From: Niameybacter massiliensis
GTDB lineage: Bacteria > Bacillota > Clostridia > Lachnospirales > Cellulosilyticaceae
Reading direction: 5' to 3'
DNA length: 64,000 nucleotides
Assembly: GCF_001282685.1 (NCBI RefSeq)
Contig: NZ_LN875035.1
Location: 1,733,271-1,797,270, forward strand
This document shows positions 17,001 through 24,621 of this stretch, piece after piece. The position numbers were made by a program, and so were the translations under genes. The notes below the pieces were generated by a model. The model saw nothing but the letters and a program-made list of their open reading frames with translations, ran no database searches and was not told the DNA's origin. Each line of letters begins with the position of its first letter. Position 1 is the stretch's first letter.

Positions 17001-17651
17001 TTACCAAAACATATCTATCGGGTTGTTTGTTGCTTCTACTCTCGATTTCTGTACATCTTCGTATATGTCTGCATACCTAGAAGCCGATGCTATAGACTTT
17101 TGTCCTAATGTCTTAGCCACCTGCTCCAGTGCGAAAATCTCTCCATACTGCTTGTTTGAATGATAGGCATTATATCCATTGGTCTTACGTGGTGTATGTG
17201 TTCCTATCCTCTCATAGCCTAATTCCTTAGCATACTTTGATAAAAGCTTTTGTATCTGCCTATATGATAAAGGTTGCCTTTGTCCGTCTTTCATTTGCCT
17301 TGATGGAATTAAATATTCATGGTCGTACATGTCTTTTATATATTCCTCTAGGATTTCTACGGTCTTTTGACTAATGATTGGAACATCTCTATTAGAATCG
17401 GTCTTGCTTTGATAGATATAATACTCTCTCTTGGCTATATGCTCCTTTAACTCTCCTGCTCTCATGGTTCTAATTTCATTACATCTAAATCCACCACTTC
17501 GTGCAATTATGTAGTATATAAATAACCTCTTATCTCTCTGTTGCAAATATCTCATATAGACACGTTCATGTTCTATATCTTTAAAGGGCTTTGTAGAATT
17601 AGGAAATGCCTTTAAATCTTTCTCCCTAATTTCTCTCATTCCTCTACTCAT
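17001..17651 (-). CDS. Tyrosine recombinase, catalytic domain only
   Basis: 216 residues, about half the size of a usual integrase and lacking arm- and core-binding domains. The catalytic residues are visible in order: Arg in FRCNEIR, Lys in SKTD, the HxxR box as HTPR, and a Tyr in RYADIYED. The residue matching the conserved histidine of LGH is Gln (LGQ). Short recombinases of this kind occur in phages and conjugative elements, but whether this one is active is unclear. A decayed relative lies at 19362-19918. Confidence 0.85.
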   Translation of the reverse strand: MSRGMREIREKDLKAFPNSTKPFKDIEHERVYMRYLQQRDKRLFIYYIIARSGGFRCNEIRTMRAGELKEHIAKREYYIYQSKTDSNRDVPIISQKTVEILEEYIKDMYDHEYLIPSRQMKDGQRQPLSYRQIQKLLSKYAKELGYERIGTHTPRKTNGYNAYHSNKQYGEIFALEQVAKTLGQKSIASASRYADIYEDVQKSRVEATNNPIDMFW

Positions 17652-17664
17652 ACATATTCACCCT

Positions 17665-17889
17665 CTATTCTTCTGCATAGATCGGTTCAAGGGCATCAAT
17701 ACATTTTTTCAATTCATCACCTTTTAAAGTATTTAATTTATAAATAATTGACCTTATCCAAACAATAATACTTCTTTCACCACTTACCTTTGAATTTAAT
17801 AGGCATAGCATATTTTCAAAGCATTTAATACGGTATTGCTTTTTCTCTTCTAGGCTACACTTGCTAGGCTTCTTTATTTCTTCTCTCAT
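17665..17889 (-). CDS. Small uncharacterised protein
   Basis: 74 residues with GGAG upstream of the ATG, charged and helical; three cysteines in the first half and a C-terminal acidic stretch. No family recognised. It ends 13 bp before the short recombinase gene begins, so the two are probably co-transcribed from the switch promoter near 18200. Confidence 0.6.
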   Translation of the reverse strand: MREEIKKPSKCSLEEKKQYRIKCFENMLCLLNSKVSGERSIIVWIRSIIYKLNTLKGDELKKCIDALEPIYAEE

Positions 17890-17941
17890 CTAATACACTC
17901 CTTTCCACCTATTCAATGCCTGCAATTAATTCTTTAAATAA

Positions 17942-18136
17942 TTATTGAATTATATCTTCTAATTTTATATTTAAAACACTTGCCAATTTATTTATAGTTT
18001 GTATCTTTGGCTTTTGATAGCCCTTTTCAATCTTACTTAATGTTATCCTGTTTATGCCTGTTTTTTCTGCTAACTCTACAAGTGATAGCCCTGCTCTTAT
18101 ACGTGCAACTACTATCTTTTTAATATTAATCTCCAT
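17942..18136 (-). CDS. Small XRE-family regulator (Cro-like)
   Basis: 64 residues, almost entirely one helix-turn-helix (LVELAEKTGINRITLSKIEKG), preceded by AGAGGTG. It is divergent from a second XRE regulator at 18249, with two perfect dyads between them. This is the arrangement of a CI/Cro-type switch. It is first in the leftward unit that includes the short recombinase. Confidence 0.85.
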   Translation of the reverse strand: MEINIKKIVVARIRAGLSLVELAEKTGINRITLSKIEKGYQKPKIQTINKLASVLNIKLEDIIQ

Positions 18137-18162
18137 AAATCACCTCTTTTCATATAATATTA

Positions 18163-18179
18163 TGTAACAAAGTGTTACA
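18163..18179. promoter_or_regulatory. Operator 1 of the left repressor switch
   Basis: Perfect dyad TGTAAC-N5-GTTACA (17 bp) between two divergent XRE genes. Its twin is at 18201-18217, 38 bp away centre to centre. Likely binding site for one or both neighbouring repressors. Confidence 0.75.
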
Positions 18180-18223
18180 TTGATTTTAATTGTATTATAC
18201 TGTAACATAATGTTACAAGTCAA
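18180..18223. promoter_or_regulatory. Operator 2 and divergent promoters of the left switch
   Basis: A perfect dyad TGTAAC-N5-GTTACA lies at 18201-18217. It overlaps a leftward promoter (TTGACT at 18223-18218, 18-bp spacer, TATAAT at 18199-18194) and a rightward promoter (TTGATT at 18180-18185, 17-bp spacer, TAACAT at 18203-18208), so one bound repressor could control both. Confidence 0.7.
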
Positions 18224-18248
18224 TGCGAATTTTATTTTGAGGTGAATT

Positions 18249-18698
18249 ATGGAAAATGATTTTGGTATACGATTAAAAGAAGCTAGGTTAAATAAAAAAT
18301 ATACTCAACAAAAGCTTTGTGATATTCTAAATAATAATTATTTGAGTGGGAGTAACAACACTCTTACTAGAAATGCTATTACTATGTATGAAACTGGAGC
18401 AAGAAAGCCCAATTATGAGATATTAGTTGCTTTATCATATGCTCTTAATGTTGACGTTAACTACCTTATAGGTTCATCAAATAAAAAACACTCTCATATA
18501 GTGAATAATGCTTATAAAACACTTGAAGCATCTATTCAAAACTTAATAAGTCAAGACAATGAGGAACTCAGCACAATACTATTCATGCTAATAAATAACA
18601 TAAATGACACTTTGAAAGTAAAGGATATATCAATAAATACTTTAGGAGAACTTAATGACCTAATATATGAGCATAATAAAAAAAGGGTATCTAAATAA
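18249..18698 (+). CDS. XRE-family repressor (CI-like)
   Basis: 149 residues. An N-terminal helix-turn-helix (about 5-75), with a small insertion containing NNYLSGSNNTL, is followed by a helical C-terminal domain that may mediate dimerisation. GAGGTG precedes the ATG. Divergent from the small XRE gene at 18136 across two dyads, and followed by a strong terminator at 18763-18808. Likely repressor of the leftward recombinase unit. Confidence 0.85.
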   Translation: MENDFGIRLKEARLNKKYTQQKLCDILNNNYLSGSNNTLTRNAITMYETGARKPNYEILVALSYALNVDVNYLIGSSNKKHSHIVNNAYKTLEASIQNLISQDNEELSTILFMLINNINDTLKVKDISINTLGELNDLIYEHNKKRVSK

Positions 18699-18762
18699 CC
18701 CTTAAAGTTCTTTCTAATCCCTAAAATGCGAACAGGAACTACGTTCCCTATAATACAAGCCG

Positions 18763-18808
18763 AAAAAGTAGAATGAGGGTAGCATATTGCCTCCTCATTC
18801 TACTTTTT
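18763..18808 (+). terminator. Terminator after the CI-like gene
   Basis: A 16-bp perfect stem (18763-18778 with 18793-18808) ends in a run of Ts on the plus strand. It closes the single-gene repressor transcript. Confidence 0.85.
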
Positions 18809-19240
18809 TAATTCTCCTGCATCTGTATTCCTTTACATACTACTCTCTCCAAAAACTTATTCCTAACCTTATCAAGTGTATTTAAATCTATAATAATCCA
18901 CTTATATGTCTGTTTATCTAAATATATTACTACAAATTTGATCATCATATATAATTGAAATGTTCTAAGTAATCATCTAATAAAGCTTCTTCACTTTGTG
19001 TAGCACTAAAAGAAAACCATAACTAATATTTAATACTAAAACTTAATTTTCTTGAAAACAATTTATCCCTTAATGAAAATTTTTTATGGAAAGGTTTTCA
19101 AATATCACCCCAACATTCTTTAGCAATCCCTTTATTTTAAATTCCTAGTGGCATTATCCTCTTTTTATTTTTCAACATTTCTTTTCTATCTAATATTTTC
19201 ATGATACTTTTATGTGCTATCTTTATAATTTCAAGCTCTC
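18808..19240 (-). pseudogene. Decayed gene of unknown function
   Basis: The minus strand shows protein-like segments broken by several in-frame stops and a frame change: ELEIIKIAHKSIMKILDR, then KFSLRDKLFSRKL, then SATQSEEALLDDYLEHFN, and finally a 45-residue open stretch from an ATG at 18945 (MIKFVVIYLDKQ) to a stop at 18808. The last stretch lacks a ribosome-binding site. The original family is not recognised. Confidence 0.5.
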
Positions 19241-19361
19241 ACTAGCAATTCAATATTGCTATCTAATCCTTGAATTTATTTTTATCCACCTATCCCTTAT
19301 TATCACTAAACCTTATTCACACCCCCTTTTGTCTTTTCCACTTCTATTCAGATATATTGAT

Positions 19362-19918
19362 TCAATATTTATCTAAATACCTTTTTATTAGTTCATTCCT
19401 ATAACCTTCATCTTCTTCTATGTACTGTTTTGTATCACTTGAGTTGTTTTGTCCTAACATTTATTGGGCTTCTTCAATGTTTTTTATGCGTGAAAATATC
19501 CTATACCATATATTTTTCTAGCTATATGTGTACCTATCTGATCAAGTCCTACATTCTTCCTTTCTTCCTTCATAATCTCATAAATAGTTGTATCGTCTAA
19601 AGACTTCTTTTTCTTTCTAGTATTTGGAATAAATAGGCATGCTCTCTCTTCCCCTTAATATTATCTTACTAATGCTTTTCTAATTTCACTTGGAATAGGT
19701 ATTTCCCTATACTTCCCTGTTTTCTGCACTGTTAGTCCTAGCCATCTTTTGTCTTTAAAATCCTTTATTCTTCACCTTAATAATTCACCTTGTCTAAAGT
19801 CTGTCCTTGGTGCCAACAAATAAAAAACATATACTCTAACATCTCTATCCTTCAATGCTTGCTCAAAGTCTTTTTCTAGCTATCTATTTTAAATTGGTTT
19901 CACCTCAATCTTTCACAT
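19362..19918 (-). pseudogene. Decayed tyrosine recombinase
   Basis: Translating the minus strand across several stops and frame changes gives DFEQALKDRDVRVYVF, TDFRQGELL, WLGLTVQKTGKYREIP, ACLFIPNTRKKKKSL, IGTHIARKIYG and MLGQNNSSDTKQYIEED. These align in order with the Arg box, Lys beta-hairpin, HxxR box and LGQ...Tyr region of the intact short recombinase at 17001-17651, and both share LGQ rather than LGH. It is clearly a dead relative of that gene. Confidence 0.8.
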
Positions 19919-19922
19919 CCTT

Positions 19923-20302
19923 TCAATCATCTAACTTAGATACTGAGCAAGGCAGTATCATTTGTTCTAAATCATGTTGACTTTGCTCCCTAAAAATCAC
20001 ATTATCTGCAAAATACTCTAGTTCATGTTCTAGCTCTCTCCCTGTTACATTTTCTTCTACCAACGTTATATAAATATCTTCATATACTTCATATACAATA
20101 GACTGTCTGGATATAATTCTTTAACTTCTTTATACTTTGCTAAAACTGACTCCTTTTTCATATATACAGTAATCTCATTCCAAACCTTCCTAGAAATTAC
20201 CTTAATTTCTTCATCTAACCTATATGTAATAGCCAAGTAAATTACACAATCCATATACTTCTCTATAACTTCATTTATTTCTATTAGCGCTTTATTATCC
20301 AT
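19923..20302 (-). pseudogene. Small element gene broken by a frameshift
   Basis: From the ATG at 20302 (good AAAGGAG site) the frame codes 78 residues and ends at 20066. From about 20097 a different frame continues smoothly for about 58 codons (YEVYEDIYITLVEENVTG to EQMILPCSVSKLDD) to a stop at 19923-19925. A one-base change in the TATTG stretch near 20090 would join them into an acidic, helical protein of about 126 residues. It lies just downstream of the helicase and origin. A programmed shift is possible but decay is more likely, given the neighbouring pseudogenes. Confidence 0.6.
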
Positions 20303-20383
20303 ATAATCAAATCTCCTTTATCATTAGCTCTTTATTTATATCCACACTATATACTTATTAGTCCGTTGCTCTACTTTTTCATC

Positions 20384-20644
20384 TGTTACATTAAACTGTT
20401 ACGTTGCAAATCACACTACAAACCTTGTATTCCCAATGTTGTACATTGTTACATTAAAAAGCGCAAAAAACTTAAAACATTTTAAAGTATGTTTGATACC
20501 TCATATATCTATCATTATTTTATACTTTTAATGTTTTCTAATGTAACAATGTAACTCATCCCCTTTAAAGACTTGAAGTATATGGTCTTATTACTGTTAC
20601 AGTAATTTTATTTATCAATGCAACTTAATGTAACAACTGTAACA
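20384..20644. other. Candidate replication origin with inverted iteron sets
   Basis: TGTTACATTAA occurs at 20384-20394 and 20447-20457 with a variant at 20397-20407. The reverse complement TTAATGTAACA occurs at 20625-20635, with close relatives at 20538-20548, 20547-20556 and 20637-20644, plus a dyad TTACTG-N3-CAGTAA at 20591-20605. The two oppositely oriented sets flank an A/T-rich core (20458-20537). The region ends exactly where the helicase gene stops. Satellite origins of the SaPI type have the same design, bound by the element's own helicase/initiator. Confidence 0.7.
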
Positions 20645-22069
20645 CTAAATAGGCATACTATAATTAGGTAAGTGTGGTAATTTATAATAGCGCCCTAAGC
20701 TTCCATTAATTCTAGATGTTTGATTTTCAAATCCCATTGCTGACAAAGCCTTTCCAACTGATCTTGGTTTTAACATCTTACCATGCACTTCTTCCATATA
20801 AGAACATATAGCTGTGGAAGTAATATATCCCCATTGCTCCTTTGGCTGGTTAAGTGGTAAATATTCTTCAAGAAGCATTTGTTCATCCGATTTTACCATA
20901 TAACCTTTATTCCTATGGTTGTTGTACTCTATTTCATTTTGCTCCAGATATGTTTTATTACCTTGTAGCAACAACTCCATAACCTCACCCCACATCAAAT
21001 CAATATCTATATTATGGGTATGGTCTAGTTTTTCAACATCTATTACAACAAAACGTCTATTCCCTGTATCATCCCTCAAAAATTCATTATCATTTACAGT
21101 ACAAGCAAAAAATGTTCGTCTTGGATATTTTTCTGCTTTCCTACTGTAGGGTGTCCTAACTTCATCTGATGGAGATGTTAGCCATGCCTTTAAAGCATCT
21201 CTATCAGATTTTCTCATTGTGCCACCTAATTCTCCTAACTCGCACAACCAATAAGATGTTGCTTGAATAATATCATCTTTTCTACTAAGGTCTAGCTGTA
21301 TACCATCTTTAAAAAAATCCTTCACATGTGCTTTAGGCATTAATGCTCTAAACCATCTAGTTTTTCCAACTCCTTGCTTCCCCTTTAATACAAGGGAAAA
21401 CTCTGCATTATCATTTCCATTATTTAATCCCATTTTAGCGCCTGTTAGTAACCATTTTAAAATCATACATTCATTAAATTTTATATCTTCTTGGTTATAA
21501 TAATTTGGATAACTAATTGTTTTTAATAGTTTTCCTAACTCACTTACCTCTGCATTTGTTGTTTTAAATTTCTTGTGTGCATCCTCTAGATACTGCTTAA
21601 TCGGATTATATGCTTTTGTATTAGCTATGTAAGAACTAAACCCCCATAAATCATCTTTTGATAGCACTAATCCTGTTCGCCTACAATCACTATTTATTTG
21701 AGTAAGAAAGTCATCATACATATACCACTCTTGATTACTTTCAATACAACGCTTTAATTCATTATATTGAAGTTCAATTCCTTTATTGTCATATAGCACT
21801 TTTAAGTTTTCCCATATTTTAAGTGGTGTTCCTCTTGCATTACATTCATATTTAATGCTTGTAGGTTGCTGATTTTTAAACTTAATTTTCATATCTTCAA
21901 CTTTTTTATCAAATATGTCTTTTTGTCCTCTTTTTATAGCTTCGGCTTCAAATAGTTTATGTCTTTTAGCTTTTTGAATATCGTCACTTATCATCATAAA
22001 AGAATAGGTCTTTTCATCATTAAAATCTACTGTTGATAGGTTTGGTGTAAGTTGCTGCGGCTGTTCCAC
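20645..22069 (-). CDS. VirE-type (SF3-like) replicative helicase/ATPase
   Basis: 474 residues. A Walker A motif GKQGVGKT (Lys236), a Walker B-like WLCELGELGG, and the family box NDNEFLRDDTGNRRF identify the VirE/phage helicase family. A winged-helix-like C-terminal part (about 400-474) may bind the origin. The start is GTG, overlapping the primase stop by one base, so the two are translated together; in relatives primase and helicase are often one polypeptide. The candidate origin follows immediately after the stop. Confidence 0.9.
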   Translation of the reverse strand: MEQPQQLTPNLSTVDFNDEKTYSFMMISDDIQKAKRHKLFEAEAIKRGQKDIFDKKVEDMKIKFKNQQPTSIKYECNARGTPLKIWENLKVLYDNKGIELQYNELKRCIESNQEWYMYDDFLTQINSDCRRTGLVLSKDDLWGFSSYIANTKAYNPIKQYLEDAHKKFKTTNAEVSELGKLLKTISYPNYYNQEDIKFNECMILKWLLTGAKMGLNNGNDNAEFSLVLKGKQGVGKTRWFRALMPKAHVKDFFKDGIQLDLSRKDDIIQATSYWLCELGELGGTMRKSDRDALKAWLTSPSDEVRTPYSRKAEKYPRRTFFACTVNDNEFLRDDTGNRRFVVIDVEKLDHTHNIDIDLMWGEVMELLLQGNKTYLEQNEIEYNNHRNKGYMVKSDEQMLLEEYLPLNQPKEQWGYITSTAICSYMEEVHGKMLKPRSVGKALSAMGFENQTSRINGSLGRYYKLPHLPNYSMPI

Positions 22070-22932
22070 TAACTCACCCCCTTCTTATAGTAATCTGGAT
22101 TATAATATTTTCCTGTGTATGTCCTTAATGCCTTTTCTATGGTTAATCCTCCATAAGTTGTACCTGTCTGCCTTCTATCCCATTTATCTCGCATAAGCGC
22201 TGATTGTCTATAAATACGATCAATCTGACTTGTACTTCCATTGGTCCAGAAAATAAGATAGTTTATTAAACTTAAATCATCCCTTGAAGCATCACCACTC
22301 CCAAAACCATAGTAAAACAAGTCATTAAATGTACTGTTTTTACTAGCCTTTTCTATAACTTCACTATCTGATAAATACTCACTACCAGAATTCCCCTGTT
22401 GTGTGGTCATAGTGCTTGCTTGCTTTTCTTCCTTTAGGTATTTGTCAAATAAAGGTCTGATAGCTTCCGTACAATCTTTTACAGCTTCATAGCCCTGTAT
22501 CATATTTCCTGTTACAGTAAAGAAGCGCCCTGCATCATAACATTCAAAGTTACCTTTTCTACATCTACCTCCTGGCTTTTTACCATAACAAATAATATGA
22601 ATACCTTTTCCAGAAGGACTTATTTCTGCATAACTTCTTAGAGTAGTTAATACTTCATCTACAATAGGATTATCTAAATCCACATCATCAATATCTACTC
22701 CAAAAACACCCTTACCTAAAACAAAACCTAATCCACTAAAACCATATGTATATGTTGCTTTTAATGCTGTATCAAAATTACTCCATGTATTATCATTTGT
22801 ACTGCTGGCATTACCACCGGTATGCGGATTTTTAGGTATCTTATTAAATTTACCATCTTCCTTTGGCTCTAGCTGATAACAAAGCCATCTATTAATGCTT
22901 TTTAATTCATCTGGTATATTATTGTAGTTCAC
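22069..22932 (-). CDS. Primase-polymerase (AEP superfamily)
   Basis: 287 residues starting at GTG after AAGGTGAT. The catalytic acid pair is in FGVDIDDVD (Asp80, Asp82) and the second motif is SPSGKGIHI (His112), both diagnostic of archaeo-eukaryotic-type primases used by phages, plasmids and satellites. The C-terminal third is the usual helical linker that precedes the helicase. It should prime, and perhaps extend, DNA at the element origin together with the helicase downstream. Confidence 0.88.
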   Translation of the reverse strand: MNYNNIPDELKSINRWLCYQLEPKEDGKFNKIPKNPHTGGNASSTNDNTWSNFDTALKATYTYGFSGLGFVLGKGVFGVDIDDVDLDNPIVDEVLTTLRSYAEISPSGKGIHIICYGKKPGGRCRKGNFECYDAGRFFTVTGNMIQGYEAVKDCTEAIRPLFDKYLKEEKQASTMTTQQGNSGSEYLSDSEVIEKASKNSTFNDLFYYGFGSGDASRDDLSLINYLIFWTNGSTSQIDRIYRQSALMRDKWDRRQTGTTYGGLTIEKALRTYTGKYYNPDYYKKGVS

Positions 22933-22950
22933 TACATCACCTTCTTTTGC

Positions 22951-23139
22951 TTACATATACACCTTTTCATTGAAATATCTTTTTGATATTTTCCCAGCTA
23001 CAACAATGTAGCCCTGTGCCTTCAACTCATCATTAAGTTTCTTAATAATTCTATATCCTGTGACAGTTGATACTCCTAATGTCTTCGCCACATCTTCTGC
23101 CCCTAAAAATCTTTGTTCCTCTCTAATTACTTCATTCAT
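22951..23139 (-). CDS. Small HTH protein, excisionase/AlpA-like
   Basis: 62 residues from the ATG at 23139, chosen because GGAGAGGAG lies just upstream; the frame is open to 23196. The core EDVAKTLGVSTVTGYRIIKKL is a winged-HTH typical of excisionases and AlpA-type activators found beside primase genes in satellites and integrative elements. It may direct excision or activate the replication genes that follow 18 bp later. Confidence 0.75.
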   Translation of the reverse strand: MNEVIREEQRFLGAEDVAKTLGVSTVTGYRIIKKLNDELKAQGYIVVAGKISKRYFNEKVYM

Positions 23140-23161
23140 GTTTTGCTCCTCTCCAACACAT

Positions 23162-23401
23162 TTAACTATGTACTTCCATAAATAATTTAAGAGCATCCTT
23201 AAATCCTTCTACATATGCTCTTTCTTCTGCAACCCCTGTTCGTTGGTTACATAAAGTTTCATATTTACAAAACTGTTTATATCCTAAAATCTTCATTAAT
23301 TCTTTTTCTATTGCTTCAATTTCTCCATCACCTTCAAAAACGAAAGGTTTCTTCATTTCTTGTGAAGCATTAAACAAACACCATATTTTGTTATTCATCA
23401 T
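23162..23401 (-). CDS. Small uncharacterised element protein
   Basis: 79 residues (tandem ATGs at the start) after an AAGGATG site. Mixed alpha/beta composition with Cys residues at 8, 45 and 51; no family recognised. It lies in the leftward early operon between the repressor-controlled promoter and the HTH protein. Confidence 0.6.
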   Translation of the reverse strand: MMNNKIWCLFNASQEMKKPFVFEGDGEIEAIEKELMKILGYKQFCKYETLCNQRTGVAEERAYVEGFKDALKLFMEVHS

Positions 23402-23467
23402 ATATTCACATCCTTTATTAAATAATTTTCCCTCTTATAATTGTAAAATCCCCAATATATTCATCCA

Positions 23468-23670
23468 TCAATTATAGATATCACTTAACTGGTGTGTTTC
23501 ATCATTGTAATTTTGTTTATTTAACGTGTTACTATCATCTAATTTTTGAATTAAGTTATTAATGAAATCTCTTTGATCTACTACTTTACCTTCTTTACTA
23601 GTATTAATTTAAGCATTACCTTTAATTGTGCTTTAATCTCTTTACTTGTCCCTTTTATTGTAAAACTCAT
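23468..23670 (-). pseudogene. Decayed small gene in the early operon
   Basis: After AAGGAGA, an ATG at 23670 opens a frame MSFTIKGTSKEIKAQLKV that soon stops. A second frame continues with one stop and then about 45 residues (INTSKEGKVVDQRDFINN ... DIYN) to 23468. One frameshift and one nonsense change would restore a protein of about 67 residues. Family unknown. Confidence 0.6.
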
Positions 23671-23745
23671 AACCTATTTCTCCTTTCTTTCACTGTGGAG
23701 TTTAATCCAACACTCCCTAACGTCTGGCGCTGGCATATGTATGTG

Positions 23746-23961
23746 TTAGAATTTTCTACTCTTTAACTCACTCCCCCCAAAAAATATTTCTTGAGGAGCT
23801 ACACCTAATTCACTAGCTATTTTTTTTACCACTTTTATACTTGGATTAACTGCCTTTCCTGTTTCCAGCATACTAAGATACTGTCTTGTTATTCCTACTC
23901 TGTTAGCAAATTCATATGCTCTTATATGCCCTTTTTGAATTCTCAATGCTTTTAGATTCAT
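23746..23961 (-). CDS. XRE-family regulator (Cro-like) of the right switch
   Basis: 71 residues from the ATG at 23961, about 12 bases after AGAGGTG; a GTG at 23976 is a weaker alternative. It is essentially one helix-turn-helix (YEFANRVGITRQYLSMLETG). It is first in the leftward operon leading to the primase and helicase, and divergent from the repressor at 24100 across three related operators. Confidence 0.8.
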   Translation of the reverse strand: MNLKALRIQKGHIRAYEFANRVGITRQYLSMLETGKAVNPSIKVVKKIASELGVAPQEIFFGGSELKSRKF

Positions 23962-23984
23962 TTTTTTATAATTCACCTCTCATA

Positions 23985-24003
23985 TTGACAACTGTAGTTT
24001 GCA
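23985..24003. promoter_or_regulatory. Operator site 1 of the right switch
   Basis: GACAACTGTAGTTTGCA at 23987-24003 (plus orientation), the first of three related 17-bp sites. It lies between the leftward -10 and the start of the Cro-like gene, and itself contains TTGACA (23985-23990). Confidence 0.7.
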
Positions 24004-24009
24004 TTTATA

Positions 24010-24038
24010 AATATACCACTGCAAAATATAGTTGTCAA
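24010..24038 (-). promoter_or_regulatory. Leftward early promoter with operator site 2
   Basis: On the minus strand TTGACA (24038-24033), a 17-bp spacer and TATATT (24015-24010). The 17-bp site at 24020-24036 reads GACAACTATATTTTGCA on the minus strand and covers the -35 and spacer. This promoter should drive the Cro-like gene, HTH protein, primase and helicase. Confidence 0.8.
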
Positions 24039-24051
24039 CTTTATTTTCATT

Positions 24052-24080
24052 TTGACAAATACAGTTTGCACTTTTATAAT
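24052..24080 (+). promoter_or_regulatory. Repressor-integrase promoter with operator site 3
   Basis: TTGACA (24052-24057), a 17-bp spacer and TATAAT (24075-24080) form a perfect consensus promoter. The third 17-bp site GACAAATACAGTTTGCA (24054-24070) overlaps it, so repressor and integrase synthesis are probably autoregulated. Confidence 0.85.
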
Positions 24081-24099
24081 ATTAATTGAGGTGAAAAAT

Positions 24100-24621
24100 A
24101 TGAATTTAAGCGATAAAATTAAAGAGTTACGTATACAAAAAGGTATAAGCCAACGAGAATTAGGGCGTCGAATAGGTATGAGTGGGCAGATGATTTCAAA
24201 AATTGAAGGAAATCGTACTACCCCAAGTTTAGAAACTTTGGTGAAAATTGCTGATGCATTTGATGTTCATGCCTCTACACTGGTTCCCGACGGTTACTTA
24301 AACCAAGACCTTAACCTAGACTTTTTGAATTCAAATAAATCTTTAGATGAATATAAGGATTTAAGAAATCAAGCTATTGCCTTTGATTTTCTTAAGTATG
24401 CAACCCTTGACGATACTACTATGAGAGATAAGGGCTACCCTGATCCATTACTTCCTAAAGATATTGTACAAAGTTTTAAACAAATTTCTTGTTCACTAGG
24501 GCTCTTTAAACTTTACGAGATGAATTATGATGATACTTTAAATATGCTTTATTCAGATGAGTTTCGAAGTTTAATGAACCTCTTATCGCTTAAATATACA
24601 AGTGAGGATAGTGATAATTAA
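24100..24621 (+). CDS. XRE-family master repressor (ImmR/CI-like)
   Basis: 173 residues from the ATG at 24100, chosen because GAGGTG lies at 24088-24093; the frame is open from 24052 but that part is promoter. The N-terminal HTH (KGISQRELGRRIGMSGQM) is followed by an acidic helical domain with no recognised protease or induction motif. Its stop codon overlaps the integrase ATG (TAATG). It should hold the element quiet through the three 17-bp sites upstream; in satellites the equivalent protein is displaced by a helper-phage protein. Confidence 0.88.
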   Translation: MNLSDKIKELRIQKGISQRELGRRIGMSGQMISKIEGNRTTPSLETLVKIADAFDVHASTLVPDGYLNQDLNLDFLNSNKSLDEYKDLRNQAIAFDFLKYATLDDTTMRDKGYPDPLLPKDIVQSFKQISCSLGLFKLYEMNYDDTLNMLYSDEFRSLMNLLSLKYTSEDSDN

